Source of the DNA: an uncultured Lactobacillus sp.
GTDB lineage: Bacteria; Bacillota; Bacilli; Lactobacillales; Lactobacillaceae
Assembly: GCF_910589175.1 (NCBI RefSeq)
Contig: NZ_CAJURR010000003.1
Coordinates: forward strand, 1-64,000
Direction of reading: 5' to 3'
DNA length: 64,000 nucleotides
Shown piece after piece: positions 25,177 to 33,366 of this stretch. Both the position numbers and the translations under genes were made by a program. Each line of letters starts with the position of its first letter. The first letter of the stretch is position 1. Under the pieces are notes generated by a model. That model was not told the DNA's origin and ran no database searches. It saw only the letters and a list, made by a program, of their open reading frames with translations.

Positions 25177-28100
25177 ATGAACATTACAGAGTTAATAAAA
25201 AAAGATAAAGAGTTAAATAATTTTATTGAAAAAGCTCCAGTAGAAAAAAGATCACTTTTAACTGGAGTAAATTCAGGTGCTTTTGCTGCTGTACTGATGC
25301 AAATGCTAAAAGTTTGGCAGCAGCCATTGATTTTAGTTGAAGATAATGAAGAAAAGGCGCAGACGCTTTTAGATGAATTGGAAAACTTATTGCCTGATGA
25401 TATGGTATTTGGCTTCCCAGTGGATGCTACGATTGCTACCCAAACGGCTATTGCATCTCCGGACGAACTTAGTCAGAGATTGCAGACCTTAGAGTTTTTA
25501 GCTGAAAAGAGAGCGGGGATTGTTGTAGTAACGCCCCAAGCTTTACAGTATAAGTTGAGTGATCCGAGAGATTTTACTAAGGCAAAAAAGATATTTAAGC
25601 CTGAGGCAGAATTCGACTTAGATAAGTTAACTGAATGGCTTACGCAGGCAGGATATCGCAGAGAAAGCATTGTAGCCCGTCCTGGAGAATTTGCTCGTCG
25701 AGGAGATATTCTTGATGTCTATCCTTTGGATCAAGAAAATCCAATTCGAATTGAATTCTTTGGGGATGAAGTTGATACCGTAAAGGAGTTTGATGCTGCT
25801 ACACAGCGTAGTTTGGAAGAAAAAGACAGTATTTCAATTGGTCCAGCTCTAGATCGAGTATTTTCACCGCATAATTTCCAAGAAGCAGTAGAAAAAATAA
25901 AGCAAGATATGAGCGAATCAATTGCTGAAGAAGAGAGCGTTAAAAATCATTTTGTTAAGGCAATTGATTTATTAGAAGCTGGTGGTTTGCCAGATAACTA
26001 TGCCTTTTTAATTGATTATTTACTTCCGCGATCTTTCAATTTGATTGATTATTTAGCTAAAGATGGCTTGCTGTTGTTTGATGACTGGCAGTCCATAAAA
26101 AAGAATGTAGCTGATGTAGATGCTCAAAATGAAGCTTTTATTTCCGAAGAAATAAAAGCTGGAGCAATGCTGAATAGTCAAAAATTACGCCACAGTTTTG
26201 AGCGAGTTGTTCAAAAATCAAAGCAAGCTCAGATTTTATTCTCGCTTTTCCAAAAAGGAATGGGCCGATTAAAGTTTGATCAAATTCTTAACTTTACCAC
26301 AAGAGAAGTTCAACAGTTCTTTAGTCAAATGCCTTTGATTAAAAGTGAATTAACACGATTTTCTAATGAAGAAAATACAGTTATTTTGCAAGCTGACTCG
26401 GAAACTCGTGCCAAGCAAATCGCTCAAAATTTAGTTGATTATGGTGTTGATATTCCAGTGGTAAAAGCAGATCAACTTTTATCAAATAAAGCTCAAATAA
26501 CTGTAGGTAATTTTGCACATGGTTTTGCTTTGCCTAGTTTGGATTTGGTTTATTTAACTGAACGAGAATTATTCAATCAAAGACCTCATCATCGCAAACG
26601 TGTTAAAACTCTTGAAAATGCTCAACGGTTAAGAAACTATAATGAATTAAAGCCAGGCGATTATGTTGTTCATGTCAATCATGGTATTGGACGATTTGAA
26701 GGAATTAAAACCTTAGATGTAGATGGTAAAAAACGTGACTATATCACTATTACTTATCAACATCATGATCAGCTATTTGTCCCTGCTGACCAATTAGGTT
26801 TAGTACAAAAATATGTGGCTTCTGAAGGCAGAGTTCCTCATATTAATAAATTGGGAAGTTCTGAGTGGACTAAGACTAAGAAACGGGTTCAGTCAAAAGT
26901 TGAAGATATCGCAGATGATTTGATTGAACTGTACGCAAAACGCGAATCTGAAAAAGGATTTGCTTTCAGTCCGGATGATGATTTACAAAAAGAATTCGAA
27001 GATGCTTTTCCATATCCTGAAACTCCAGATCAGCTTCGTTCAATTAGAGAAATTAAGGCTGATATGGAAAGCCCGAAGCCAATGGATCGACTTTTAGTGG
27101 GAGATGTAGGCTTTGGTAAAACTGAAGTTGCCTTGAGAGCTGCTTTTAAAGCAATTCGGGATGGAAAACAAGTTGCCTTTTTAGCACCAACTACTATTTT
27201 GGCGCAACAACATTTTGAAACTATGCAAGACCGCTTTAAAGATTTTCCAGTCAATTGTGCGCTTTTATCACGTTTTCAAACTCCTGCTGAAGTGAAAGAG
27301 ATAGTTGAAGGTGTAAAAAGTGGCAAGATTGATATGGTCGTTGGAACACACCGCTTGCTCTCAAAAGATGTCCAATTTAAAGATCTAGGATTATTAATTA
27401 TTGATGAAGAACAGAGATTTGGGGTTAAGCATAAGGAAAGACTAAAAGAATTAAAAGCAAACATCGATGTTTTGACTTTGACTGCTACTCCAATCCCCCG
27501 TACTTTACATATGTCGATGGTAGGAGTAAGAGATCTTTCAGTGATGGAAACTCCGCCTACTAACCGTTATCCAATTCAGACTTATGTTATGGAAGAAATG
27601 CCAAGCATTGTCCGTGAGGCAGTCCTTAGAGAAATGAAGCGTAACGGGCAAGTATTTTTCTTACATAATCGGATTGATGATATCGATAAAGTTGTTAGTC
27701 AATTAGAAGAACTGATTCCAGAAGCCAAAATTGAATATATTCATGGCCGCATGAGTGAAAACCAAATGGAAGATATTATGTATCGTTTTTCAAAAAACGA
27801 ATTCGATATCTTGGTAACAACAACAATTATTGAAACTGGCGTTGATATGCCAAATGTTAATACTATGATTGTTGAAGATGCAGATCATTATGGATTAAGT
27901 CAGCTGTATCAATTACGTGGTCGAATAGGTAGAAGCGCCCGTTTAGCCTATGCCTATTTCCTTTATCAACCAAATAAAGTCTTAACTGAGATTGGTGAAA
28001 AACGGCTTAGTGCAATTCGCGACTTTACCGAATTAGGATCAGGCTTTAAAATTGCCATGCGTGACTTATCAATTCGAGGAGCCGGTAATATGCTTGGAAA

Positions 28101-28674
28101 ACAGCAACATGGCTTCATTGATAGTGTCGGTTATGATTTATATGCTCAAATGTTAGACGAAGCAATTAAGAAACGTAAAGGTGAAAAAGTTGCGGTTAAA
28201 TCTAATGCAGAAGTTCAATTTAACTTGGAAGCGTATATTCCCGATGATTATATTGCAGATCAAGAGCAAAAAATTGAGTTCTATAAGAAAATTAAGGGGA
28301 TCAATGATCAAAAAGAAGCGGATAATATCGCAGACGAATTAATTGATCGTTTTGGTGATTATCCACTTGCTGTAGAAAACCTTTTAAATGTATCTACGAT
28401 TAAGGCAGATGCAGACTTAGCTCAGGTCGTATCTCTTACTCAAAAATCAGATGATAAGTTGCAAGTCATTTTTAATAAACAGGCGAGTGAGGAATTAGAA
28501 GGACCAAATATTTTTAAGGCTTTAGAACATGTTTCTCTAAGAGCAAGAATTAACATGGATCCACAAAAGAGATTGAGCGTAATGCTTGAGCTTGAAAAAA
28601 ATATGAGTACTAGACAATTATTTAATGAGCTTCATACATTCTTAGAAGCTGCTAGTGAGATTGTTCAAAAATAA
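25177..28674 (+). CDS. mfd: Transcription-repair coupling factor
   Basis: Removes RNA polymerase stalled at DNA damage and recruits UvrA. 1165 aa, full length. Order: UvrB-like N-terminal part (RPGEFARRGDILDVYP, IEFFGDEVD), CarD-like RNA-polymerase-interaction domain (GDYVVHVNHGIGRFEGI, about residue 495), RecG-like translocase with Walker A GDVGFGKTE (about 645), DEEQRFGVKHKE (about 745), TATPIPRTLHMSM and QLRGRIGRS, then the TRCF C-terminal domain. No ribosome site is obvious between pth and mfd, so translational coupling is likely. Confidence 0.96.
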   Translation: MNITELIKKDKELNNFIEKAPVEKRSLLTGVNSGAFAAVLMQMLKVWQQPLILVEDNEEKAQTLLDELENLLPDDMVFGFPVDATIATQTAIASPDELSQRLQTLEFLAEKRAGIVVVTPQALQYKLSDPRDFTKAKKIFKPEAEFDLDKLTEWLTQAGYRRESIVARPGEFARRGDILDVYPLDQENPIRIEFFGDEVDTVKEFDAATQRSLEEKDSISIGPALDRVFSPHNFQEAVEKIKQDMSESIAEEESVKNHFVKAIDLLEAGGLPDNYAFLIDYLLPRSFNLIDYLAKDGLLLFDDWQSIKKNVADVDAQNEAFISEEIKAGAMLNSQKLRHSFERVVQKSKQAQILFSLFQKGMGRLKFDQILNFTTREVQQFFSQMPLIKSELTRFSNEENTVILQADSETRAKQIAQNLVDYGVDIPVVKADQLLSNKAQITVGNFAHGFALPSLDLVYLTERELFNQRPHHRKRVKTLENAQRLRNYNELKPGDYVVHVNHGIGRFEGIKTLDVDGKKRDYITITYQHHDQLFVPADQLGLVQKYVASEGRVPHINKLGSSEWTKTKKRVQSKVEDIADDLIELYAKRESEKGFAFSPDDDLQKEFEDAFPYPETPDQLRSIREIKADMESPKPMDRLLVGDVGFGKTEVALRAAFKAIRDGKQVAFLAPTTILAQQHFETMQDRFKDFPVNCALLSRFQTPAEVKEIVEGVKSGKIDMVVGTHRLLSKDVQFKDLGLLIIDEEQRFGVKHKERLKELKANIDVLTLTATPIPRTLHMSMVGVRDLSVMETPPTNRYPIQTYVMEEMPSIVREAVLREMKRNGQVFFLHNRIDDIDKVVSQLEELIPEAKIEYIHGRMSENQMEDIMYRFSKNEFDILVTTTIIETGVDMPNVNTMIVEDADHYGLSQLYQLRGRIGRSARLAYAYFLYQPNKVLTEIGEKRLSAIRDFTELGSGFKIAMRDLSIRGAGNMLGKQQHGFIDSVGYDLYAQMLDEAIKKRKGEKVAVKSNAEVQFNLEAYIPDDYIADQEQKIEFYKKIKGINDQKEADNIADELIDRFGDYPLAVENLLNVSTIKADADLAQVVSLTQKSDDKLQVIFNKQASEELEGPNIFKALEHVSLRARINMDPQKRLSVMLELEKNMSTRQLFNELHTFLEAASEIVQK

Positions 28675-28691
28675 GGAGAATAGAGAAAATA

Positions 28692-28934
28692 ATGAGAATT
28701 GATAAGTTTTTAAAGGTATCTAGATTAGTGAAAAGACGTACTGTTGCTAAGGAAATGGCTGATCAAGGAAGAGTGAAAGTTAATGACCGAGTAGTAAAAT
28801 CTAGTTATGATGTTAAACTCGGCGATGTTATTGAAATCGGATTCGGTACAAAACAATTAAAAGCTCGTGTACTTGACTTAAGAGAAACAACGAAGAAGGC
28901 AGAAGCCAGCGACTTGTATGAGCTAATTGATTAA
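28692..28934 (+). CDS. S4-domain RNA-binding protein (RqcP/YabO type)
   Basis: 80 aa, almost wholly one S4 RNA-binding domain: MRIDKFLKVSRLVKRRTVAKEMADQGRVKVN. In Bacillus the homologue RqcP works with RqcH on stalled 50S subunits to add Ala tails in ribosome quality control; position between mfd and divIC is conserved. AAGGAG 9 nt upstream; spacing to mfd is 17 nt. Confidence 0.9.
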   Translation: MRIDKFLKVSRLVKRRTVAKEMADQGRVKVNDRVVKSSYDVKLGDVIEIGFGTKQLKARVLDLRETTKKAEASDLYELID

Positions 28935-28974
28935 TGACAAGGGAAGAGTAAGGTGTTATATTAATACCAAGTGG

Positions 28975-28983
28975 TGATATAAT
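28975..28983 (+). promoter_or_regulatory. Extended -10 before divIC
   Basis: TGATATAAT (TATAAT at 28978-28983), 40 nt before the divIC start; -35 weak. Gives the downstream division/tRNA-modification genes their own promoter. Confidence 0.5.
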
Positions 28984-29022
28984 TAAGATTTAGAATATTA
29001 ACGAAAAGGCAGGGACATCCGC

Positions 29023-29400
29023 ATGCAGAGAGGGCCACGACTTTATAATGCCTTAAGCGATGAAGAACGCCTAGCACGTTTGCGACGTAAAGCAGCTAGA
29101 AAAGAAAAAGAGGTTCATCGCGTAAGGAAGAACCGAATTATTGCTTGTTTTGCAATTGCAATTTTAATTTTTGGGCTGCAACTAATTATGGTTCATGTGC
29201 AAACTGGTAGAATTAATAGTCAAATTCAAACTAATAAAGCAGAGCTAAACCAAGTTAACAAAACTAATAAAAAATTAAAATCACAGGTTGTAGACTTAAA
29301 AGACCCTGATTATGTGGCTAAAGTAATTCGCTATAAGTTCTATTATTCTAAATCTGGTGAATCAATTTATACTCTTCCTGAAAAAGAGGAGGATTATTAG
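29023..29400 (+). CDS. divIC: Septum formation initiator DivIC/FtsB-like
   Basis: Bitopic division protein of the FtsB/DivIC family. 125 aa: basic cytoplasmic part (residues 1-40, many Arg/Lys), one transmembrane helix (IIACFAIAILIFGLQLIMV, about 44-62), then an extracytoplasmic coiled coil (INSQIQTNKAELNQVNKTNKKLKSQVVDL) and the family motif DPDYVAKVIRYKFYYSKSGE. Works with FtsL and DivIB/FtsQ at the septum. Its stop overlaps the next gene's start by 1 nt. Confidence 0.9.
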   Translation: MQRGPRLYNALSDEERLARLRRKAARKEKEVHRVRKNRIIACFAIAILIFGLQLIMVHVQTGRINSQIQTNKAELNQVNKTNKKLKSQVVDLKDPDYVAKVIRYKFYYSKSGESIYTLPEKEEDY

Positions 29401-29756
29401 TGAAATTTCCAATTGGATTAAGACTCAATGCTAGAGTGAATAATATTACTAAACTTGGAATTTTTGTAACTTTGCCACATCGACATCATGGTTTAATTTT
29501 CCATAAAGACTTTGGTGATAAGTGGGAAAGTGTTAAAAAGAAGTATAGTGTTGGAGACGAAATCCGTGTCGTTGTGATCAATAATCATGAAGGGAAAATT
29601 TCTCTATCATTGAGTCAGGTAAATAATCCCGATTTAGTTGATCCAACTAATGAATTTAAAGATAGTAAAGATTTTACTCCACTAGCTAAATTATTAGAGA
29701 AATCTACTGATAAAATAGCTAATTTGAAAAATCAATTGAATTTAAGTGACCAATAG
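29400..29756 (+). CDS. S1-domain RNA-binding protein (YabR type)
   Basis: 118 aa with one N-terminal S1 domain (LNARVNNITKLGIFVTLPHRHHGLIFHKDFG...YSVGDEIRVVVINNHEGKISLSLS) and a polar tail. Bacillus YabR lies at the same place next to divIC; role in RNA metabolism is not firmly known. GTG start at 29400 overlaps the divIC stop; GAGGA in the end of divIC is the ribosome site. Confidence 0.85.
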   Translation: MKFPIGLRLNARVNNITKLGIFVTLPHRHHGLIFHKDFGDKWESVKKKYSVGDEIRVVVINNHEGKISLSLSQVNNPDLVDPTNEFKDSKDFTPLAKLLEKSTDKIANLKNQLNLSDQ

Positions 29757-29769
29757 TGGTCGCTTTTTT
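29746..29769 (+). terminator. Short terminator-like hairpin between yabR and tilS
   Basis: 7-bp stem GTGACCA / TGGTCGC (one G-U pair) with loop ATAG, directly followed by six Ts. It contains the end of the S1-domain gene and lies 10 nt before the preferred tilS start. It could reduce tilS expression. Confidence 0.6.
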
Positions 29770-29778
29770 AATCTAAAA

Positions 29779-31074
29779 ATGACAAAATTTACAACTTTTT
29801 TTACTAAAAATAATATTGAAATAAAAAATAAAAAATTTTTACTGGCTGCAAGTGGTGGTCCAGATTCAGTAGCATTGCTGAAGATGCTAGTTGATTTTTT
29901 ACCTAATCCGACTGATCAATTGATTGTTGCTCATTTAGACCATTGTCTAAGAGATGATAGCTTTTTAGAAAGCCAACTTTTACAAAGATTAACTACAGAT
30001 TGTAAAGTAAAGCTAGTCGAAAGAAAGTGGCCAGTTGAACTTCATCCGCAAGCTGGGATTGAAGCAAAAGCTCGAGAGTACCGTTATGCATTCCTAGCAG
30101 AGGTTGGAAGAAAGTATCAAACTGATTATCTTTTAACAGCACATCATGGGGATGATTTAATTGAAAATATTTTATTGAAGTTTATTCGTTCTGGGGATGT
30201 AGCTGAAATGAATAGTCTTCAAATTGTGGGAAATCTCGGTTCAATGAAATTATTGCGTCCTTTAGTTAAATATTCAAAAGATGAACTATTGAAATATGAT
30301 AAGGACAACCATCTTGATTTCATTGAAGATAAAACTAATTTTGAAGATGACACTTTAAGAAATCGTTTGAGACATCATGTTGTTCCATTATTAAAGAAAG
30401 AGACAAGTCGTCTAGTTAAAAATGCTAATCACTTTAGTGAGAGCGTAGCGTTACTTTCGAAGTGTCAGAATGATTTTTTTGATAGTTTATCTTCTCCAAT
30501 AAACTTTAGTAAAACGCTACGAGGTAAAAAGGAAGATATAGCTCAATTAAATGCACATGAAGTGGCAGCTTTTTTTGATTATTTAATCTACAAAAAGTGG
30601 CATCAAAGAATTCATTTTGATGAAATTGATTTGAATAAAAATATGACTTTTAATAAAGAAAATTTTCAATTACTTTTTTATCAAAATTATTACTATTTGA
30701 TCAATAGAAATGAATTAGCTCCAATTGATCCTAAGAGAAAAATAGTTAAATTAAATGAAAAATTTTCTTTGAATGGGAAAAATTATTTAATTACTCATGA
30801 TGAAAAGTCACAAAAATTAGCTGGTTATTTTTATGGCGAAAAAGCGGAATTTTTAGAGATAGGGAGCTTGCCTCAAGGTAGTACATTAAAGTTAGCGACA
30901 GGAAAACAAACCAAGGCTAAGAAAAAATTTGCTGAAAATGGGATTCCGCTGGTCTTAAGACCATATTGTTTGACAGTCTGGCAAGAAAAAAATCCAGTCT
31001 ATGTTGAGAGTGTTTATAAAAATCAAGAATATAATCCTAATTTTGTACGCTATAATGTATATATTTATCCTTAA
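29779..31074 (+). CDS. tilS: tRNA(Ile)-lysidine synthetase
   Basis: Converts the wobble C of the CAU-anticodon tRNA-Ile to lysidine so that it reads AUA; essential. 431 aa from ATG 29779. PP-loop SGGPDSVALLKML at the N-terminus, HLDHCLRDDS, LTAHHGDDLIENILLKFIRSG, RPLVKYSKDELL and RNRLRHHVVPLL are typical. A GTG at 29746 in frame would add 11 residues, but that stretch is a terminator hairpin and gives no conserved sequence, so I reject it. No good ribosome site is seen before 29779. hpt, often found between tilS and ftsH, is absent here. Confidence 0.93.
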   Translation: MTKFTTFFTKNNIEIKNKKFLLAASGGPDSVALLKMLVDFLPNPTDQLIVAHLDHCLRDDSFLESQLLQRLTTDCKVKLVERKWPVELHPQAGIEAKAREYRYAFLAEVGRKYQTDYLLTAHHGDDLIENILLKFIRSGDVAEMNSLQIVGNLGSMKLLRPLVKYSKDELLKYDKDNHLDFIEDKTNFEDDTLRNRLRHHVVPLLKKETSRLVKNANHFSESVALLSKCQNDFFDSLSSPINFSKTLRGKKEDIAQLNAHEVAAFFDYLIYKKWHQRIHFDEIDLNKNMTFNKENFQLLFYQNYYYLINRNELAPIDPKRKIVKLNEKFSLNGKNYLITHDEKSQKLAGYFYGEKAEFLEIGSLPQGSTLKLATGKQTKAKKKFAENGIPLVLRPYCLTVWQEKNPVYVESVYKNQEYNPNFVRYNVYIYP

Positions 31075-31112
31075 GTTTATGCAAAGTTCTATGGTAAACG
31101 CATAATTTGTGG

Positions 31113-31118
31113 TAAAAT
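31113..31118 (+). promoter_or_regulatory. Candidate -10 of ftsH
   Basis: TAAAAT preceded by TGTGG, 39 nt before the ftsH ATG; -35 poor. No CtsR-type repeat is seen. Confidence 0.35.
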
Positions 31119-31157
31119 CGTTGGAGTAATTCCAAGAAGTTTCGCGGAGGTTAATAG

Positions 31158-33284
31158 ATGAAAAATAGAAGAAATAGACTGCTTTCTAACGGTCTTTTCT
31201 ATATCATAGTATTCGTGATCCTCTTGGCTGGAATCAATTGGGCCGTGGGTGGCTCGGGTAGTAATGGTTCCACAGAAAATATCCGTTATTCTCAATTAGT
31301 AAAAGATTTAAAGGCGGGTAAAGTCAAGAGTATCAATGTACAGCCATCTAATGGTGTATATACGGTTACTGGATCTTATAAGAAAGCTCAAAAGTCAAAT
31401 AATCAAAATAATAATGGATTTGGACTAATTCCAAGTTCACAAAGTAGTAATGAAGTAACCCGATTCAGTACTACGATGCTTCAAAATGACTCAATGGTTA
31501 AGACAGTTTCAGATCTTGCCCAAAAGAGTGGGGCATCTATTTCTGGACAAGGTGAATCTCAATCTGGAACTTGGATCTCTACGATTGTAATGCTTGTTCC
31601 AACTTTGATTTTTATTGTCATGCTTTGGATGATGATGAATCAGGGTGGACAAGGCCGTGGCGGCGGTATGATGAACTTTGGTAAGTCACATGTTAAGCCA
31701 CAAGATCCAAGTAAAAACAAAGTTAGATTCTCAGATGTAGCTGGGGAAGAAGAAGAGAAGCAAGAATTGGTTGAAATTGTTGAATTCTTAAAGAATCCAG
31801 CAAAATATACTAAATTAGGTGCTCGTATCCCAGCTGGTGTTCTTCTTGAGGGTCCTCCAGGTACTGGTAAAACTTTGCTTGCACGTGCAGTTGCCGGTGA
31901 AGCCGGTGTACCATTTTATTCAATTTCTGGTTCAGACTTTGTGGAAATGTTTGTCGGTGTTGGTGCATCTCGTGTACGTGATTTGTTTGAAACAGCTAAG
32001 AAAAATGCACCAAGTATCATCTTTATTGATGAAATTGATGCTGTTGGACGTAAACGTGGCAATGGCGTAAGTGGCGGACATGATGAAAGAGAACAAACTT
32101 TAAACCAATTGTTAGTTGAAATGGATGGTTTTGAAGGTGATGAAGGTGTCATTGTTATGGCAGCTACTAACCGTTCAGATGTTCTTGATCCAGCTCTCCT
32201 TCGTCCAGGCCGTTTTGACCGTAAAGTTTTAGTTGGCCGTCCAGACGTTAAGGGACGTGAAGCTATTTTAAAGGTTCATGCTAAGAATAAGCCTTTAGCT
32301 CCTGATGTTGATTTAAAGGAAGTAGCTCGTCAAACTCCTGGATTCGTTGGTGCTGATCTTGAAAATGTTTTAAACGAAGCTGCTTTAGTTGCTGCTCGTC
32401 GTAATAAGACTGAAATTACAGCTTCTGATATTGATGAAGCTGAAGATAGAGTTATTGCTGGTCCAGCAAAGAAAGATACGGTTATTTCTCCAGAAGAAAG
32501 AAAACGTGTTGCTTACCACGAAGCAGGACACGCAATTGTTGGATTGGTTCTTAGCGATTCTCGAACTGTTCGTAAGGTTACAATTGTTCCTAGAGGCCGT
32601 GCTGGCGGATATAACATCATGCTTCCAAAGGAAGATGAAAACATCATTACTAAGAAGCAATTGATGGAACAAGTTGCTGGTTTAATGGGTGGTCGTGCTG
32701 GTGAAGAAGTAGTTGTGGGTGATAAGTCTACTGGTGCTTCAAACGACTTTGAACAAGCAACGAACATCGCTCGAGGTATGGTTACTCAATATGGTATGAC
32801 TGATGTTGGTATGACTGAACTTGAATCTCCAAGTATGCAATCAGCTTATGGAACTAAGCCATATAGTGAAGCTACAGCTGCTAAGATTGATGAGGCAGTT
32901 AAAGAAATTCTTGATGAAGGTCATAAACAAGCAGTTGATATCATTAAGAGTCATCGTGAAACTCATAAGATTATTGCTGAAGCCTTACTCAAGTACGAAA
33001 CTTTAAACGAAAAACAAATTCTTTCATTATTCAAGACTGGTAAAATGCCTGAAAATGATGAAAATGAATTTCCAAGTGAGTCTAAAGCTTCCACTTATGA
33101 AGAAGCAAAAGCCGCAATGGAAAAGAAGGATCAACAAAGAGAAGAAACTGAAAATAAGGATGATAAAGAAGACATTCATCCACTTCCTGATGATCATAAG
33201 AATATTGATAATATTCCACTTAATCCACCATCTGAAAAGAATGAATCTGATGATCACAGTTCAGATGAAAATAAGGATGAGTAA
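31158..33284 (+). CDS. ftsH: ATP-dependent zinc metalloprotease FtsH
   Basis: Membrane AAA protease that degrades misfolded and regulatory membrane proteins. 708 aa: two transmembrane helices (about 12-30 and 138-160) flanking a small outside domain, AAA domain with [19 protein letters not shown] (Walker A, about 232), [13 protein letters not shown] and the SRH region [20 protein letters not shown], and peptidase domain with the zinc motif HEAGH (about 454). The C-terminus is long, acidic and Lys/Asp/Glu-rich, as in lactobacilli. GCGGAGG ribosome site. Confidence 0.97.
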   Translation: MKNRRNRLLSNGLFYIIVFVILLAGINWAVGGSGSNGSTENIRYSQLVKDLKAGKVKSINVQPSNGVYTVTGSYKKAQKSNNQNNNGFGLIPSSQSSNEVTRFSTTMLQNDSMVKTVSDLAQKSGASISGQGESQSGTWISTIVMLVPTLIFIVMLWMMMNQGGQGRGGGMMNFGKSHVKPQDPSKNKVRFSDVAGEEEEKQELVEIVEFLKNPAKYTKLGARIPAGVLLEGPPGTGKTLLARAVAGEAGVPFYSISGSDFVEMFVGVGASRVRDLFETAKKNAPSIIFIDEIDAVGRKRGNGVSGGHDEREQTLNQLLVEMDGFEGDEGVIVMAATNRSDVLDPALLRPGRFDRKVLVGRPDVKGREAILKVHAKNKPLAPDVDLKEVARQTPGFVGADLENVLNEAALVAARRNKTEITASDIDEAEDRVIAGPAKKDTVISPEERKRVAYHEAGHAIVGLVLSDSRTVRKVTIVPRGRAGGYNIMLPKEDENIITKKQLMEQVAGLMGGRAGEEVVVGDKSTGASNDFEQATNIARGMVTQYGMTDVGMTELESPSMQSAYGTKPYSEATAAKIDEAVKEILDEGHKQAVDIIKSHRETHKIIAEALLKYETLNEKQILSLFKTGKMPENDENEFPSESKASTYEEAKAAMEKKDQQREETENKDDKEDIHPLPDDHKNIDNIPLNPPSEKNESDDHSSDENKDE

Positions 33285-33308
33285 GAGTTTATTGTAAGAG
33301 TAATGTTT

Positions 33309-33356
33309 AAACTCCTTTCTAATACTGAAATTGCAGATTTTAGAAAGGAGTTTTTT
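33309..33356 (+). terminator. Terminator of ftsH carrying the yfhO ribosome site
   Basis: 13-bp stem AAACTCCTTTCTA / TAGAAAGGAGTTT with a 19-nt loop and T-run. The 3' arm contains AAAGGAG (33345-33350), the only Shine-Dalgarno before the first YfhO gene. Confidence 0.85.
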
Positions 33357-33366
33357 GGTATTAAGA

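Noticed and set aside
29746..29778. Longer TilS start at GTG 29746
   Set aside because: The extra 11 codons are a terminator hairpin with T-run and overlap the previous gene.
33331..33366. Longer N-terminus of the first YfhO protein
   Set aside because: The extra codons come from the ftsH terminator arm; the second copy starts like ATG 33367.
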